From positions 7,130,001 through 7,194,000 of the forward strand of contig NZ_CP136624.1 in assembly GCF_032917945.1 (NCBI RefSeq): a DNA stretch of 64,000 nucleotides, read 5' to 3'. The position numbers were made by a program, and so were the translations under genes. The notes beneath the pieces are model-generated. The model did not search any database. It saw nothing but the letters and a program-made list of their open reading frames with translations, and was not told the DNA's origin. Of the stretch, positions 24,674 to 33,828 are shown one piece after another (positions within the stretch are counted from its first letter, which is position 1; each line of letters begins with the position of its first letter). Origin of the DNA: Bradyrhizobium sp. sBnM-33. GTDB taxonomy: Bacteria > Pseudomonadota > Alphaproteobacteria > Rhizobiales > Xanthobacteraceae.

Positions 24674-25588
24674 ATGCTCGCTCATCACCCGCCTCAGATC
24701 GCCCGCGCCAACGGCATCGATATTTGCTACGAGGTTTTCGGCGATCCTGCCGCGGAACCGCTGCTCCTGATCATGGGGCTCGGCGCCCAGATGATCCATT
24801 GGGATGACGATTTCTGCCGCCAGCTTGCCGCGCGCGGCTTTCGCGTCATCCGCTTCGACAACCGCGACATCGGCAAATCCTCGCGCCTTTCCGGCGGCGG
24901 GCGCCTGACGCCGTTCGAACTGCTGAAGCTGCGGTTCCTGAAGATCCCGGTGGCTGCGCCCTACAAGCTGATCGACATGGCCAAGGACACCGTCGGCCTG
25001 ATGGATGTGCTCGGCATCAAATCGGCACATCTGGTGGGGGCCTCGATGGGCGGCATGATCGCGCAGGAAGTCGCGCTCTCGTTCCCGCAGCGGGTGCGTT
25101 CGCTGACTTCGATCATGTCGACCACGGGCAATCCAAAACTGCCGCCGCCCACGCGCGAGGCCGCGGCCGTGCTGATGGCGCCGCCGCCGCGGACGAAGGA
25201 GGAGTATTTCGAACGGTTCGCCAAGACCTGGAAAGTGCTGCGTGTCGGCTCGTTCCCGGAAGACGAGGCGCTCGACCCGGCGCGCGCCGCGCGCACCTTT
25301 GAGCGCGGCCTTAATCCAGACGGCGTCGGCCGGCAGTTGCGGGCGGTGCTGGCCTCCGGCAGCCGCAAGGAACGACTGCATCACCTGAAAATCCCGACGC
25401 TGGTCATCCACGGCACCGTCGATCCGCTGGTGCGGCCCGAAGGCGGCAAGGACACCGCGGCGTCAATCCCCGGCGCAAAGCTGATGATGATCGAAGGCAT
25501 GGGCCACGCGCTGCCGATCCCGATGTGGCCGCAGATCATCAACGCGATCGCCGAGCACGCGCATGGCGCGGCAGCGAAGGCGGCGTAG
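24674..25588 (+). CDS. Alpha/beta hydrolase
   Basis: A 304-residue alpha/beta hydrolase, divergent from the phaE-phaC unit with a ~165-base shared promoter region. Oxyanion-side motif LIMGLGAQ at 32-39, RFDNRDIGKS at 60-69, nucleophile Ser124 in GASMGG, acid in HGTVDPLV, and His in GMGHALP. The pattern resembles esterases and aclacinomycin-methylesterase-like hydrolases. The substrate is unknown. The start ATG follows GAGGGAAG. Confidence 0.85.
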   Translation: MLAHHPPQIARANGIDICYEVFGDPAAEPLLLIMGLGAQMIHWDDDFCRQLAARGFRVIRFDNRDIGKSSRLSGGGRLTPFELLKLRFLKIPVAAPYKLIDMAKDTVGLMDVLGIKSAHLVGASMGGMIAQEVALSFPQRVRSLTSIMSTTGNPKLPPPTREAAAVLMAPPPRTKEEYFERFAKTWKVLRVGSFPEDEALDPARAARTFERGLNPDGVGRQLRAVLASGSRKERLHHLKIPTLVIHGTVDPLVRPEGGKDTAASIPGAKLMMIEGMGHALPIPMWPQIINAIAEHAHGAAAKAA

Positions 25589-25593
25589 CGGCT

Positions 25594-25684
25594 GCGTAGC
25601 CCGGATGGAGCGCAGCGTAATCCGGGATTCGACCAGCATCAACAGCGGCCCCGGGTTGCGCTGCGCTCCACCCGGGGCTACGCG
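25594..25684. repeat. Palindromic repeat, family D
   Basis: The unit starts GCGTAGCCCGGATGGAGCGC and ends GCGCTCCACCCGGGGCTACGC, outer arms in inverted orientation with GCGTAGCC/GGCTACGC. It lies 6 bases past the hydrolase stop and 8 before the methyltransferase-like gene's end, so it separates two converging genes. Confidence 0.8.
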
Positions 25685-25691
25685 TCCTACG

Positions 25692-26366
25692 CTAAGCCTT
25701 CACCGCGATCCAGATTACGTGACGCACGCCGCGGCCTTTGCCGGTGGCGCGGATGTTGACTTCATTGACGTCGAAGCCTGCGGCGCGAAGACGTTTTGCG
25801 AACGCGGGATTAGGCCCTGACGACCATACGGCAAGGACGCCGCCCGGTCGCAGCGCGGCGCGCGTCGCATGCAGGCCTGCAGCGTTGTAGAGCGCATCAT
25901 TGCCCTCACGAGTAAGGCCTTCCGGTCCATTGTCGACGTCGAGCAGAATGGCATCGAACTTCGAACGATGCGACCGGATGATCTCGCTGACATCCGTCTC
26001 TCGAATGCTCACGCGGGAATCGTCCAGGCTGTCGCCAAAAATTTCTGCCATCGGGCCTCGGGCCCAACTGACCACCGCCGGCACCAGCTCCGCTACCATG
26101 ATCTTCGCTTCATTGCCGAACACGCCGAGCGCCGCACGCAACGTAAAGCCCATGCCCAATCCACCGATCAGCACATGCGGTTTCGCGACCTTCTCGATCT
26201 TCTTCGCGGCGAGCGTCGCCAGCGCGGCTTCCGAGCCGGACAGGCGGCTGTTCATCAGCTCGTTGCTGCCGAGCTTGATGGAAAATTCCGTGCCGCGGCG
26301 CATGAGGCGGAGTTCGTCATCGGTGCCAGGAATGCGGGCGGTGTCGAGCTTTTCCCAGGGAATCAT
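25692..26366 (-). CDS. Spermidine synthase-like SAM-binding protein
   Basis: About 224 residues of the spermidine-synthase/methyltransferase superfamily. ATG 26366 (MIPWEKLDTARIP) is preferred over ATG 26399, which adds a non-conserved start. HVLIGGLGMGFTLRAAL is the SAM-binding glycine loop; AELVPAVVSW and DAILLDVDNGPEGL follow as the next two conserved strands. A full polyamine-binding domain is not evident, so the reaction is unclear: either polyamine-like transfer or methylation. Its end is close to the family D repeat. Confidence 0.75.
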   Translation of the reverse strand: MIPWEKLDTARIPGTDDELRLMRRGTEFSIKLGSNELMNSRLSGSEAALATLAAKKIEKVAKPHVLIGGLGMGFTLRAALGVFGNEAKIMVAELVPAVVSWARGPMAEIFGDSLDDSRVSIRETDVSEIIRSHRSKFDAILLDVDNGPEGLTREGNDALYNAAGLHATRAALRPGGVLAVWSSGPNPAFAKRLRAAGFDVNEVNIRATGKGRGVRHVIWIAVKA

Positions 26367-26558
26367 GCGGAGCGTTGTAGCACGATCGGCCGGCCTCACG
26401 CGCCGTCATCGTCCGGCTTGCCGCCTCCGCTAAAGCTTCGGCGCGCCAGCACGGCATAGCCTCGGCGAAGCCTTTTGGCGAAGCCGGGATCGGGCGATCC
26501 AATATTCCAGAGACCGCTGTGGTTGCGCACGTCTATCACAACCGCCGCGGCGTACTGG

Positions 26559-26580
26559 GTCCTCCGCCTTCGCGGAGGAC
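26559..26580. repeat. Perfect 9-base hairpin downstream of the P450 fusion gene
   Basis: GTCCTCCGC and GCGGAGGAC flank a CTTC loop, 17 bases past the minus-strand stop at 26597. No T-run follows, so termination is uncertain. The wider stretch 26400-26558 is non-coding and resembles decayed repeat (GCTAAAGCTTCGGCG and CCTCGGCGAAGCC motifs). Confidence 0.55.
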
Positions 26581-26596
26581 GACAGCGGAGTAAGCC

Positions 26597-29500
26597 TTAT
26601 CCGCCAGCCCAGACATCCAGCACGTAGCGGTTCTTGGTGCCGAGATCATCGATCCAGCGCAGACCGGCATCGGCATCCGCTCCCGACTTTTCGCGATAGA
26701 TCGCAACCAGCGCGGCCTTGACATCAGGCTCCATCTTGCTGCCGTCGCCGCAGACATAGACGATCGCGCCCTGTTTGATCAGGCTCCAGACGCGATCCTT
26801 CTGCGCCACCACCTGATGCTGCACATAGGTCTTCGGCCCGTCGGCGCGCGAGAACGCGGTGTGCAGCTCGGCGATGCCATCCGTCGCAAAGGCCTTCAAT
26901 TCATTCGCATAGAGGAAATCCTGCTCGGGATGGCGGCAGCCAAAGAACAGCATCGCCGGGCCGAGCTTGGCGCCCTGCGCCCTGCGATGCGCGCGTTCCT
27001 GCAGGAAGCCGCGGAACGGCGCCAGTCCCGTGCCGGGACCGATCATGATCATTGGTTGGACCGGATCGTCGGGTAAGCGGAAGCCGGCCTTGGTCTCGCG
27101 GACAGTGGCATGAACGGTATCGCCGACGCGGCGTCCGGCGAGATAGTTCGAGCACACGCCCTTGTAGACGCCACGCCCTGAACTCGCGGGCGATTCCACC
27201 ACCCCCACGGTGACGCTGCAGCGCGACGGATCGGAAGAAGGCGACGATGAGATCGAATAGTACCGCGGCGCCAGCAGCGACAGCATTTCGAGGTAGGCGT
27301 GGAACGGCAGTTCGCAGGCCGGATGTTCCTCCAGCAGATCGAACACCGATTTGCGCCTTGTCAGAACCTCTGAACGGTACAGTTCGGTCGATGCGGCGTC
27401 GTCGCCGACATAGGCAAGCAACTTCGGCTTGGTGACGGGACAACGCGTGTGTTCCGACATGATCTGGATCTGCTTGCGGGTCGCGATCTGCTGCAATTCG
27501 ACGAACTCGGTCAATAACCGCCCGACCGACACGGCATCGCAGACCGGCAATTGCGCACGGCGGCCTTCGGCGACATGAAGTCTGATCTGGTCGGCGGGCA
27601 GGAAACCGAAACGGCGCGCGACGGAATCAACCAGCGCGGGATCGTTGCGCGGCACGACGCTGAGATGGTCACCGACGCGGTAAGTGATGCCGGGCGGCAA
27701 TTCCACCTCTATGTGGCGGGTCGAGCGGTCGGAACGACTGGCGCCGGTCTTGTTCTGCAGTTCCGAATTGACCAGCACCTTCATCGGCGCGACGCCGCCC
27801 TGCGCCACGATGGTGTGAACGGCCGATGGTGCCACCGGTTCGATCGAATAAAGCGGCGCGTCGTCGGCGCTGCGGGCGAAGCCGGAATCGACACCCAGCT
27901 GCTTCATGGCCGCGGGTGCTGCCGCCGCGAACCATTTTTCGAACTGGCCGTCGAGATCGCTGCGGGCATCACCCTCGCCGCGGGCGTACAGGCTGCGCGC
28001 CCCGTGCGCCGCCAACTGCTCGTCGATCATGCGCGGCACGGATTGATAGGTCGCGGCCCAGTCGCTGTTGCCGCAGCCGAACACGGCGTAGCGCATCTTG
28101 GCGAACGCATCCTTCGGCAGCCCGCTATCCAGCCATTTGACGAACTGCGTGGCGTTGTCGGGGGCGGCGCCATTATAGGAGGCGCAGAAGACCATCAGCG
28201 CGCCCTGTTCCGGCAGTTTGCCGACGTAATCGTCGAGCGCGCCGAGTTTTGTCGCGAAGCCATTGACCTCGGCGAGGTCGGCCACCCGTGTCGCCAGCTC
28301 TTCCGCCGTGCCGAGGTTTGAGCCATAGAGCACCAACAGCGGCGTGTTGTGGCCCGGGCGGGTCCGCGCCTGCGGCGCCGCGGCGTTGGAAGCGGCAGCG
28401 GCCACCGCCGCGCGGCCGGCAAACGCGCCACGGTCCTTGTCGGCGCGCGGGCGCACCTTGATTTTGAATCCGTCCGGCTTGACCGTCAGCGTTTCCTTCA
28501 GGTGCATCTGATAGCGATGCACATCGATCAGCTTGAAGCGCTGCAGGATCATGCCGATCGCCAGCGCCGCCTCGTGCATCGCAAAGCCGCGCCCGATGCA
28601 GGCACGCTGGCCGTTGCCGAACGGTTTCCAGGCGTTGATCGGGCGTTTTGCTTCAGCCTCGCGGCTGAAATTCTCGGGATCGAACACGTCCGGGTTCGGA
28701 CCCCAGACGCTGGGGTCACGGTGCAACGCCATCACGAGCACGGTGATGAACGTATTCTTCTTCAGCTTGTACTTGCCACCGCCGATGGTCTCGTCCTGAA
28801 GCGGCGAGATGCCGTAGGCGGGCGCCGGCGGCCACATCCGCAGCGCTTCCTTCAAAATCTGCGTGATGTAGGTGAGCTGCGTCACCTGCTGATAGGTCGG
28901 CTTCGCGTTGATGTCGGGCCCGAGCACCCGATCGACTTCCTCATAGGCCTTCTTCAGGACTTCGGGATGCTTGAGCAGCGCGTAAATCGTGCACGACAGC
29001 AGCCCGCTGGTGGTCTCGTGTCCGGCGATCAAGAAGGTGTTGATCTGGTAGCGGATGTTGATGTCGTCGAGCTGCTCGCCGGTTGAGCGGTCGATGCCGG
29101 TCATCATGGCGCCGAGCATATCCTTCTTGCCCTCAGCGGCTTCCGCGTTGCGGCGGCGCTCGGCGATGATCTCGTCGACCATTTTGTTCATGAAGGCGAC
29201 GTCCTGGGCGAGCGTCTTGCGCCGCTTCTGCATCCACAAATTTTCCAGCGGCAGGCCCCGGGTCATCATGATGGTCTCGAGCGAGCGCACCAGCGACTCC
29301 ACGAATGGGTGATAGTCGCGCCGGTAGAACGAATTGAAGCGATAGTCGAAGCCGCACAACCCGATCGTGTCGAGCGTCAGCGCCGTCATATCGTGCACGA
29401 CGTCGATTTCCTCGTCGGCGTTGAGTCGCTCCCATTTCTTCACGAGCTGCTCGGCGATGTCGACCATGCTCGGGTGATAGGATTGCATCGCGCGGTTGCC

Positions 29501-29836
29501 GAACGGCTGCAACAGGATGTTGTGCGCCTTGCTCCAGTTCGGCTCTGTCGTGTCGGCGGTGAACAGCCCATCGCCGCCGACAGCGCGGACGCGGCGCAGC
29601 GCGCCGCGCACCGTCTTGTCGAAACGTTTCTCGTCGGAGAGTTCGTCGATCAGATCGTGGCCGGAAACGATGACGATCGGCGCGCCCATCATGTCGAGCC
29701 AAAAGATCGGCCCGAGCTCCTTGGAGAGCTTGACCAGATGCTGCACCGGCGCGTTGGGATCCAGCGACAGCATGTTGCCGACGACGGGCTTCTTCGGCGG
29801 ATGCGGTATCGGACTGAGTTTATTGCTGGACGCCAT
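26597..29836 (-). CDS. Self-sufficient cytochrome P450-NADPH reductase fusion (CYP102-type)
   Basis: A 1079-residue fusion that hydroxylates fatty acids or similar substrates using its own reductase. P450 domain 1-~465: AGHETTSG (271-278) on the I helix, ExxR at Glu330-Arg333, and the haem loop FGNGQRACIG (406-415) with Cys413. An alanine-rich linker (~474-490) leads to a flavodoxin FMN domain starting LVLYGSNLGTAEE near 501, then an FAD domain (RYYSISSSP) and an NADPH domain (MIGPGTGLAPFRG; MLFFGCRHPEQDF). Length and order match P450 BM3 (1048 residues) closely. No membrane anchor is present. It heads a minus-strand block following the epoxide hydrolase and wax synthase genes; a family B repeat lies in the ~130-base gap upstream. 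Confidence 0.95.
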   Translation of the reverse strand: MASSNKLSPIPHPPKKPVVGNMLSLDPNAPVQHLVKLSKELGPIFWLDMMGAPIVIVSGHDLIDELSDEKRFDKTVRGALRRVRAVGGDGLFTADTTEPNWSKAHNILLQPFGNRAMQSYHPSMVDIAEQLVKKWERLNADEEIDVVHDMTALTLDTIGLCGFDYRFNSFYRRDYHPFVESLVRSLETIMMTRGLPLENLWMQKRRKTLAQDVAFMNKMVDEIIAERRRNAEAAEGKKDMLGAMMTGIDRSTGEQLDDINIRYQINTFLIAGHETTSGLLSCTIYALLKHPEVLKKAYEEVDRVLGPDINAKPTYQQVTQLTYITQILKEALRMWPPAPAYGISPLQDETIGGGKYKLKKNTFITVLVMALHRDPSVWGPNPDVFDPENFSREAEAKRPINAWKPFGNGQRACIGRGFAMHEAALAIGMILQRFKLIDVHRYQMHLKETLTVKPDGFKIKVRPRADKDRGAFAGRAAVAAAASNAAAPQARTRPGHNTPLLVLYGSNLGTAEELATRVADLAEVNGFATKLGALDDYVGKLPEQGALMVFCASYNGAAPDNATQFVKWLDSGLPKDAFAKMRYAVFGCGNSDWAATYQSVPRMIDEQLAAHGARSLYARGEGDARSDLDGQFEKWFAAAAPAAMKQLGVDSGFARSADDAPLYSIEPVAPSAVHTIVAQGGVAPMKVLVNSELQNKTGASRSDRSTRHIEVELPPGITYRVGDHLSVVPRNDPALVDSVARRFGFLPADQIRLHVAEGRRAQLPVCDAVSVGRLLTEFVELQQIATRKQIQIMSEHTRCPVTKPKLLAYVGDDAASTELYRSEVLTRRKSVFDLLEEHPACELPFHAYLEMLSLLAPRYYSISSSPSSDPSRCSVTVGVVESPASSGRGVYKGVCSNYLAGRRVGDTVHATVRETKAGFRLPDDPVQPMIMIGPGTGLAPFRGFLQERAHRRAQGAKLGPAMLFFGCRHPEQDFLYANELKAFATDGIAELHTAFSRADGPKTYVQHQVVAQKDRVWSLIKQGAIVYVCGDGSKMEPDVKAALVAIYREKSGADADAGLRWIDDLGTKNRYVLDVWAGG

Positions 29837-29864
29837 TGTCGAAGTGTCTCCCTGCCTGCCTCAA

Positions 29865-29951
29865 CCGTCATTGCGAGCCAAGCGAAGCAATCCATCGCTC
29901 GGCGAAAAGAGAGAATGGATTGCTTCGTCGCTTCGCTCCCCGCAATGACGG
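29865..29951. repeat. Family B repeat, copy 3
   Basis: The unit starts CCGTCATTGCGAGCC, includes GAAGCAATCCA and TGGATTGCTTCG, and ends CGCAATGACGG. It sits between the P450 fusion and the epoxide hydrolase-like gene. Confidence 0.85.
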
Positions 29952-29965
29952 CCTGTTATGCGGAC

Positions 29966-30961
29966 TTACCCAAATCTCTTCCTACGCCACTCGATCAGCT
30001 TGCTGCTGACTTCGTCCGGCTTTTCCTGCTGTGTCCAATGGCCGCTGTCGCGCACGAGATACTTCTCGAGGTCCGGCACCAGCTTCTCCATGCCCTCGGT
30101 GGCCGACGGCGGCAGCACCGCGTCGTTCTCGGCCATGATCATCAGCGACGGCACGCGCACCGTGTGGTCGAGCCCTTCCGAGCGCTGCCAGTTGCGGGAA
30201 AAGTTGCGGTACCAGTTGATGCCGCCGGTGAAGCCGGTTTTCGTGAAGGTATCGACGAATACCTGCTTTTCCTCCGGCGACAGAATCGGCGTGCGCGGAT
30301 CGTGCTGGGCGTCGTAATTCGCGATCATCTGTGGAAACGCCAGATTGACTCGCGCTGACGCCCCGATACCTGCAATCGGCTGCTCCTCCGGCGTACCCGC
30401 GGGCCGCGCCACCGGCTTGCGCATGAACGCGTCAAAGGTCTGCTCGACCCGGCTTCCGAAAATCCTGTCAGGCTCGCGGCCAGGGTCCTGGAATTGCACT
30501 ATGTACATCTTGTCGCCGAAGCGCTTCCGAAGCAGCTCGATCGGATCGGCCGGCATGCGATCCCAATGCGGGGTGTTGACGCCGACCACGCCGGCGACGC
30601 GATCGAGATGACGCAGCGGCATCTGCCAGACGACGAAGCCGCCCCAGTCGTGGCCGACGAAGATCGCCTTGTGGATTTGGAGATGATCGAGCAGCCCGAC
30701 GAGATCGCCGGTCAGGTGCTCCATGTCGTAATCCTCGACCGCCTCGGGCTGGTCGGTCGCACCATAGCCGCGCTGGTCCGGCGCGATCACCCGGATCCCG
30801 GCCTCGCTCAGCGCCTTGATCTGGTGGCGCCAGGAGAACGCCAGCTCCGGCCAGCCATGGCAGAGAATGAGCGGCGGCTTGTCGGATTTGGGCCCCGCCT
30901 CGTAATAGCCCATGCGAATACCGTTCACCTCGGCGAACTGCAGCGGCGGCATCTCAATCAT
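29966..30961 (-). CDS. Epoxide-hydrolase-like alpha/beta hydrolase
   Basis: A 331-residue alpha/beta hydrolase of the epoxide hydrolase/haloalkane dehalogenase branch. HGWP at 35-38 gives the oxyanion site, Asp105 in GHDWGG is the nucleophile (Asp rather than Ser), and His308 in DSGHWTQQEKP is the base. The cap region has tyrosines (e.g. INWYRNF) that could activate the epoxide oxygen. It would open epoxides to diols. Position between a P450 fusion and a wax ester synthase suggests action on oxidised lipids. It follows the wax synthase gene by 10 bases, so the two are likely co-transcribed. Confidence 0.88.
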   Translation of the reverse strand: MIEMPPLQFAEVNGIRMGYYEAGPKSDKPPLILCHGWPELAFSWRHQIKALSEAGIRVIAPDQRGYGATDQPEAVEDYDMEHLTGDLVGLLDHLQIHKAIFVGHDWGGFVVWQMPLRHLDRVAGVVGVNTPHWDRMPADPIELLRKRFGDKMYIVQFQDPGREPDRIFGSRVEQTFDAFMRKPVARPAGTPEEQPIAGIGASARVNLAFPQMIANYDAQHDPRTPILSPEEKQVFVDTFTKTGFTGGINWYRNFSRNWQRSEGLDHTVRVPSLMIMAENDAVLPPSATEGMEKLVPDLEKYLVRDSGHWTQQEKPDEVSSKLIEWRRKRFG

Positions 30962-30971
30962 GGCAGGCCCC

Positions 30972-32516
30972 CTATTCAGCGGCGCTGGTCATGCTCGGCG
31001 GTGGCGCGAACGCCGCCTCCAGCGCTTCAAACTCGACTGGAAGCATGTCGCAGAGAACCTGGACATGCGGAATGATGTTGGCGCCGGCAATGAAGCCGAA
31101 ATCGAGCTGGTCGCGGTAGCTCTGCACGGTGATGTTGAGCGCGATGCCATGCGTCGAGATCGACACCGGGAAGATGTGCAGCAGCTCGGCACCGGCGGCA
31201 TACAGCGTCTGCCGCGGCCCGGGCACGTTTGATACGGTGATGTTGGCCGCCGGCGGCAGCACGTCGGAGAGGTTTGAGCGGCTGTAGAGCAGTGCGAGGA
31301 TCTGGGTTACGATCGGCGCGCCCAGCATCGAGAGATTGGAGACTTGCGGCATCAGCGCCCGCAGCGGATGCGACATCTCCTTCGACTTGGTGGATTGCGC
31401 GATGATGGTTTCCAGCCGCGTCTTGGGATCGTCAACATTGGTGGCGATCGCGCAGATCATGCCGAACACCTGGTTGTTGGCCTCGGCGTTGCCCTCCTCA
31501 CGCAGCGAGATCGGCACCGCCGCGGTCAGCGATTTGCTGGGCAGCGCGCCCTGGCTGATCAGGTAGCGGCGCACCACGCCTGAAGACAGCGCCAGCACGA
31601 CGTCGTTGAGCTTGCCGCCGGACGCCTTCGCTACCGCCTTGGCGCGCGACAGCGAGATCGAGGTGCCGGCGAAGCTACGTTCCGAGGAGATCGTCTTATT
31701 GAGGATAGTCGGTGGCGAGGCCATGCTGGCCAGGCTGTCGCGCGACTTCGGATCCGAAACCTTGCCGACTACGTCGGATACGCTCTTGAGCATGGTCGGA
31801 ATGCTGCTCGCGAATTTCACCGCGCTCTCGATCTGGAACATAGCGTTGTCGAACAGGATCGAGCCGAGATCACTTTTTCCCGAGCGCGGCAGCTCGAGGC
31901 TCTTTGGCGCAGCTTTCGGGTCGAACGGCTGGGTCCAGAGCTGCTGGTAGGAATCGATCAGGTTGGCAGCGATGTCGCGCGGCTCCGGCGTCACCTTGCG
32001 CGCCGTCGGCGGATCGACCTGACGCGGCACCGGCGTGATGTCATAGATCATGCTGGTGAGCGCGACGCCGGCGCCGCCGTCGATGCAGGCATGGTGCATC
32101 TTGGAATAAAGCCCGATCTCGTTGTCCTTCATGCCCTCGAAGACATAGAATTCCCAGAGCGGGCGGGCGCGGTTGAGCAATTTGGCATGCATCCAACCGA
32201 CGATACGCTCCAGCGTCGCGCGGTCGCGCGGCGCCGGTAGGCTGGCGCGGAAGATGTGGCGGTCGATGTCGAACTGGTCGTCCTCGACCCAGGAAGGATG
32301 ATCGATGTCGAGCGGAGCCTTCTCCAGGCGGGCTTTCAGGATCGGCGCGATGTGCAGCCGCGAGGCGATCATCGCCTTGAACTCTTCGAAGAAGTCGCCC
32401 TTGTAGCCTTCGGGCAGGCGGAAGATCGCCATGCTGCCGACATGCATCGGCATTTCCGGGGTTTCCAGATACAGAAACGACGCGTCCAGCGAAGACAGCT
32501 TCTTGGCGTCCGCCAT
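30972..32516 (-). CDS. Wax ester synthase / diacylglycerol acyltransferase (WS/DGAT)
   Basis: A 514-residue bacterial WS/DGAT that joins fatty acyl-CoA to a fatty alcohol or diacylglycerol, making storage lipid. The catalytic HHxxxDG is HHACIDG at 141-147, and the C-terminal conserved region (SNVPGPRQTLYAAGAELLHI broken across motifs) is intact. Length is slightly above the Acinetobacter enzyme. It is located in a lipid neighbourhood with phasin, PhaC and lipid-type hydrolases. Activity as DGAT or wax synthase cannot be separated from sequence. Confidence 0.92.
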   Translation of the reverse strand: MADAKKLSSLDASFLYLETPEMPMHVGSMAIFRLPEGYKGDFFEEFKAMIASRLHIAPILKARLEKAPLDIDHPSWVEDDQFDIDRHIFRASLPAPRDRATLERIVGWMHAKLLNRARPLWEFYVFEGMKDNEIGLYSKMHHACIDGGAGVALTSMIYDITPVPRQVDPPTARKVTPEPRDIAANLIDSYQQLWTQPFDPKAAPKSLELPRSGKSDLGSILFDNAMFQIESAVKFASSIPTMLKSVSDVVGKVSDPKSRDSLASMASPPTILNKTISSERSFAGTSISLSRAKAVAKASGGKLNDVVLALSSGVVRRYLISQGALPSKSLTAAVPISLREEGNAEANNQVFGMICAIATNVDDPKTRLETIIAQSTKSKEMSHPLRALMPQVSNLSMLGAPIVTQILALLYSRSNLSDVLPPAANITVSNVPGPRQTLYAAGAELLHIFPVSISTHGIALNITVQSYRDQLDFGFIAGANIIPHVQVLCDMLPVEFEALEAAFAPPPSMTSAAE

Positions 32517-32672
32517 ATTTTTCCTCCCGCAGTAGAAAACGCGGCGCCTTGGCGGCGCTTCTGGCGTCTGGAATGTCTTTGTTATTGGAGCATATCCGAA
32601 AACCGACAGCCATCCTGCATCAATTGCAGGGCGGGATCTTTCGCGATCATGCCCTTAGCTCAGGGCGTGGAT

Positions 32673-33479
32673 TCAGGATTGTGCATTTTCGGGGGGCCCA
32701 TAGGCAATGGCAAATGGTCCTGATCGGTCAAAATGCTTAAATTCGCCCTCCGCTTGCGCCAGGCGGTCGGCTACTGCCCACAATGCTGCGGGATTCACGC
32801 CGAGCCCGATATGGCTGGCAAGGTGGACCTCGATGTTTTCGGCGGTTGCGGAGGGACGCAACAGGCAGGTGTGCCAATTCACAATGCCGTCGGTGCGGGA
32901 ATAGATCGAGGTCGCCGGCACCGGCAAGTCACCGGCAATAGCCAAGCGAATTTCCGGATAGTCATCCACGGTTTCCCCCGACAGCGCCTCATAGAGCCGC
33001 GTGGCGTTGGTCGCCCGGATGTCGTTGGCAAACGGGCTGCCGAGCGTGATCACCGAGCGCACCATGTCCGGCATCTGCAGTGCGAGATCGCGCGCATAGA
33101 CTCCGCCGAGGCTCCAGCCGATCAGGCTGACCTTTCGGCCGGTGGCTTCATAGATGCGCCTCAGGAGACCTTGCAGTGCCCCGCGCTTGGAAGCGACGCC
33201 GCCGAAATTGCGGCCCAGGTCCCAGGCATAGGTGTCGTAGCCGAGTTCTTTCAAATAGCGCCGCATCGGCGCCATCGACAGGTCGCTGGCGAGAAAGCCC
33301 GGCAGCGCAAGCACCGGATGCCCGTCGCCCCTCGGCGCGCGCAACAATAGCGGCGACAGCAAGAGACTCGAATTCAGCTCGAACAGCGCCCGCGTCTCGG
33401 CCAGCATCAGAAACAGGCTTGGCGGCCGAAGCCGCTGCTCGTCCGTTGCTGCGCCGCCTTCCGCGATGGCCACTCTCAT
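32673..33479 (-). CDS. Alpha/beta hydrolase, paralogue of the one at 19277
   Basis: A 268-residue hydrolase from ATG 33479 (MRVAIAEGGAATD), which overlaps the stop of the upstream gene by 4 bases; an upstream ATG at 33569 lies inside that gene. Nucleophile Ser123 in GWSLGG. The entry PRGDGHPVLALPGFLASDLS, GRNFGG and ITLGSPFAND are near-identical to the 19277 copy. Placement between a DUF6489 gene and WS/DGAT suggests lipid ester turnover. Like its paralogue it has a C-terminal PAALWAVADRLAQ segment with the likely His upstream in SHIGLG. Confidence 0.85.
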   Translation of the reverse strand: MRVAIAEGGAATDEQRLRPPSLFLMLAETRALFELNSSLLLSPLLLRAPRGDGHPVLALPGFLASDLSMAPMRRYLKELGYDTYAWDLGRNFGGVASKRGALQGLLRRIYEATGRKVSLIGWSLGGVYARDLALQMPDMVRSVITLGSPFANDIRATNATRLYEALSGETVDDYPEIRLAIAGDLPVPATSIYSRTDGIVNWHTCLLRPSATAENIEVHLASHIGLGVNPAALWAVADRLAQAEGEFKHFDRSGPFAIAYGPPENAQS

Positions 33480-33727
33480 TTGTCCTTCTTGGCCATGCCG
33501 CCGAGCCCTGCCATGGTCACGAACATGTCCTGGAATCGCTCGGCGATCTTGGGATCGAACGTGAACCAAGTCTGGATCAGCGACTCCGGCGAAACCTTTT
33601 CAATGTTGGCCATCACCTGCTGCTGCATCTTGTCCATCACGGCGGTCTGCATCGGCGAGACGTCGGGCAATCCGAAGAACTGCCTGGCCTCCAGCGGCGT
33701 GCAATCGATTTCGACGTTAACTTTCAT
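33476..33727 (-). CDS. Small conserved protein (DUF6489-like), 83 aa
   Basis: A short acidic/helical protein, MKVNVEIDCTPLEARQFFGL..., with a methionine-rich middle (MQTAVMDKMQQQVMANIEK) and AERFQDMFVTMAGLGGMAKK end. I recall this as DUF6489, a family without known function, often next to the hydrolase gene found here. The stop overlaps the hydrolase start, so the two are co-translated. Amphipathic helices would fit a lipid-surface role, but that is speculation. Confidence 0.7.
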   Translation of the reverse strand: MKVNVEIDCTPLEARQFFGLPDVSPMQTAVMDKMQQQVMANIEKVSPESLIQTWFTFDPKIAERFQDMFVTMAGLGGMAKKDK

Positions 33728-33828
33728 GACCGCTCCTTATCGCGCTGCCCTTGCTGCAGTATCGACACGATGGACCGAGTCATGCAAGGACCAGAGCCGG
33801 TCCCCGGTCCCTTCAATTCCCGATATGG

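Noticed and set aside
26597..29836. P450 fusion as two separate genes
   Set aside because: The reading frame is unbroken through an Ala-rich linker from the haem domain to the FMN domain, as in CYP102 proteins.
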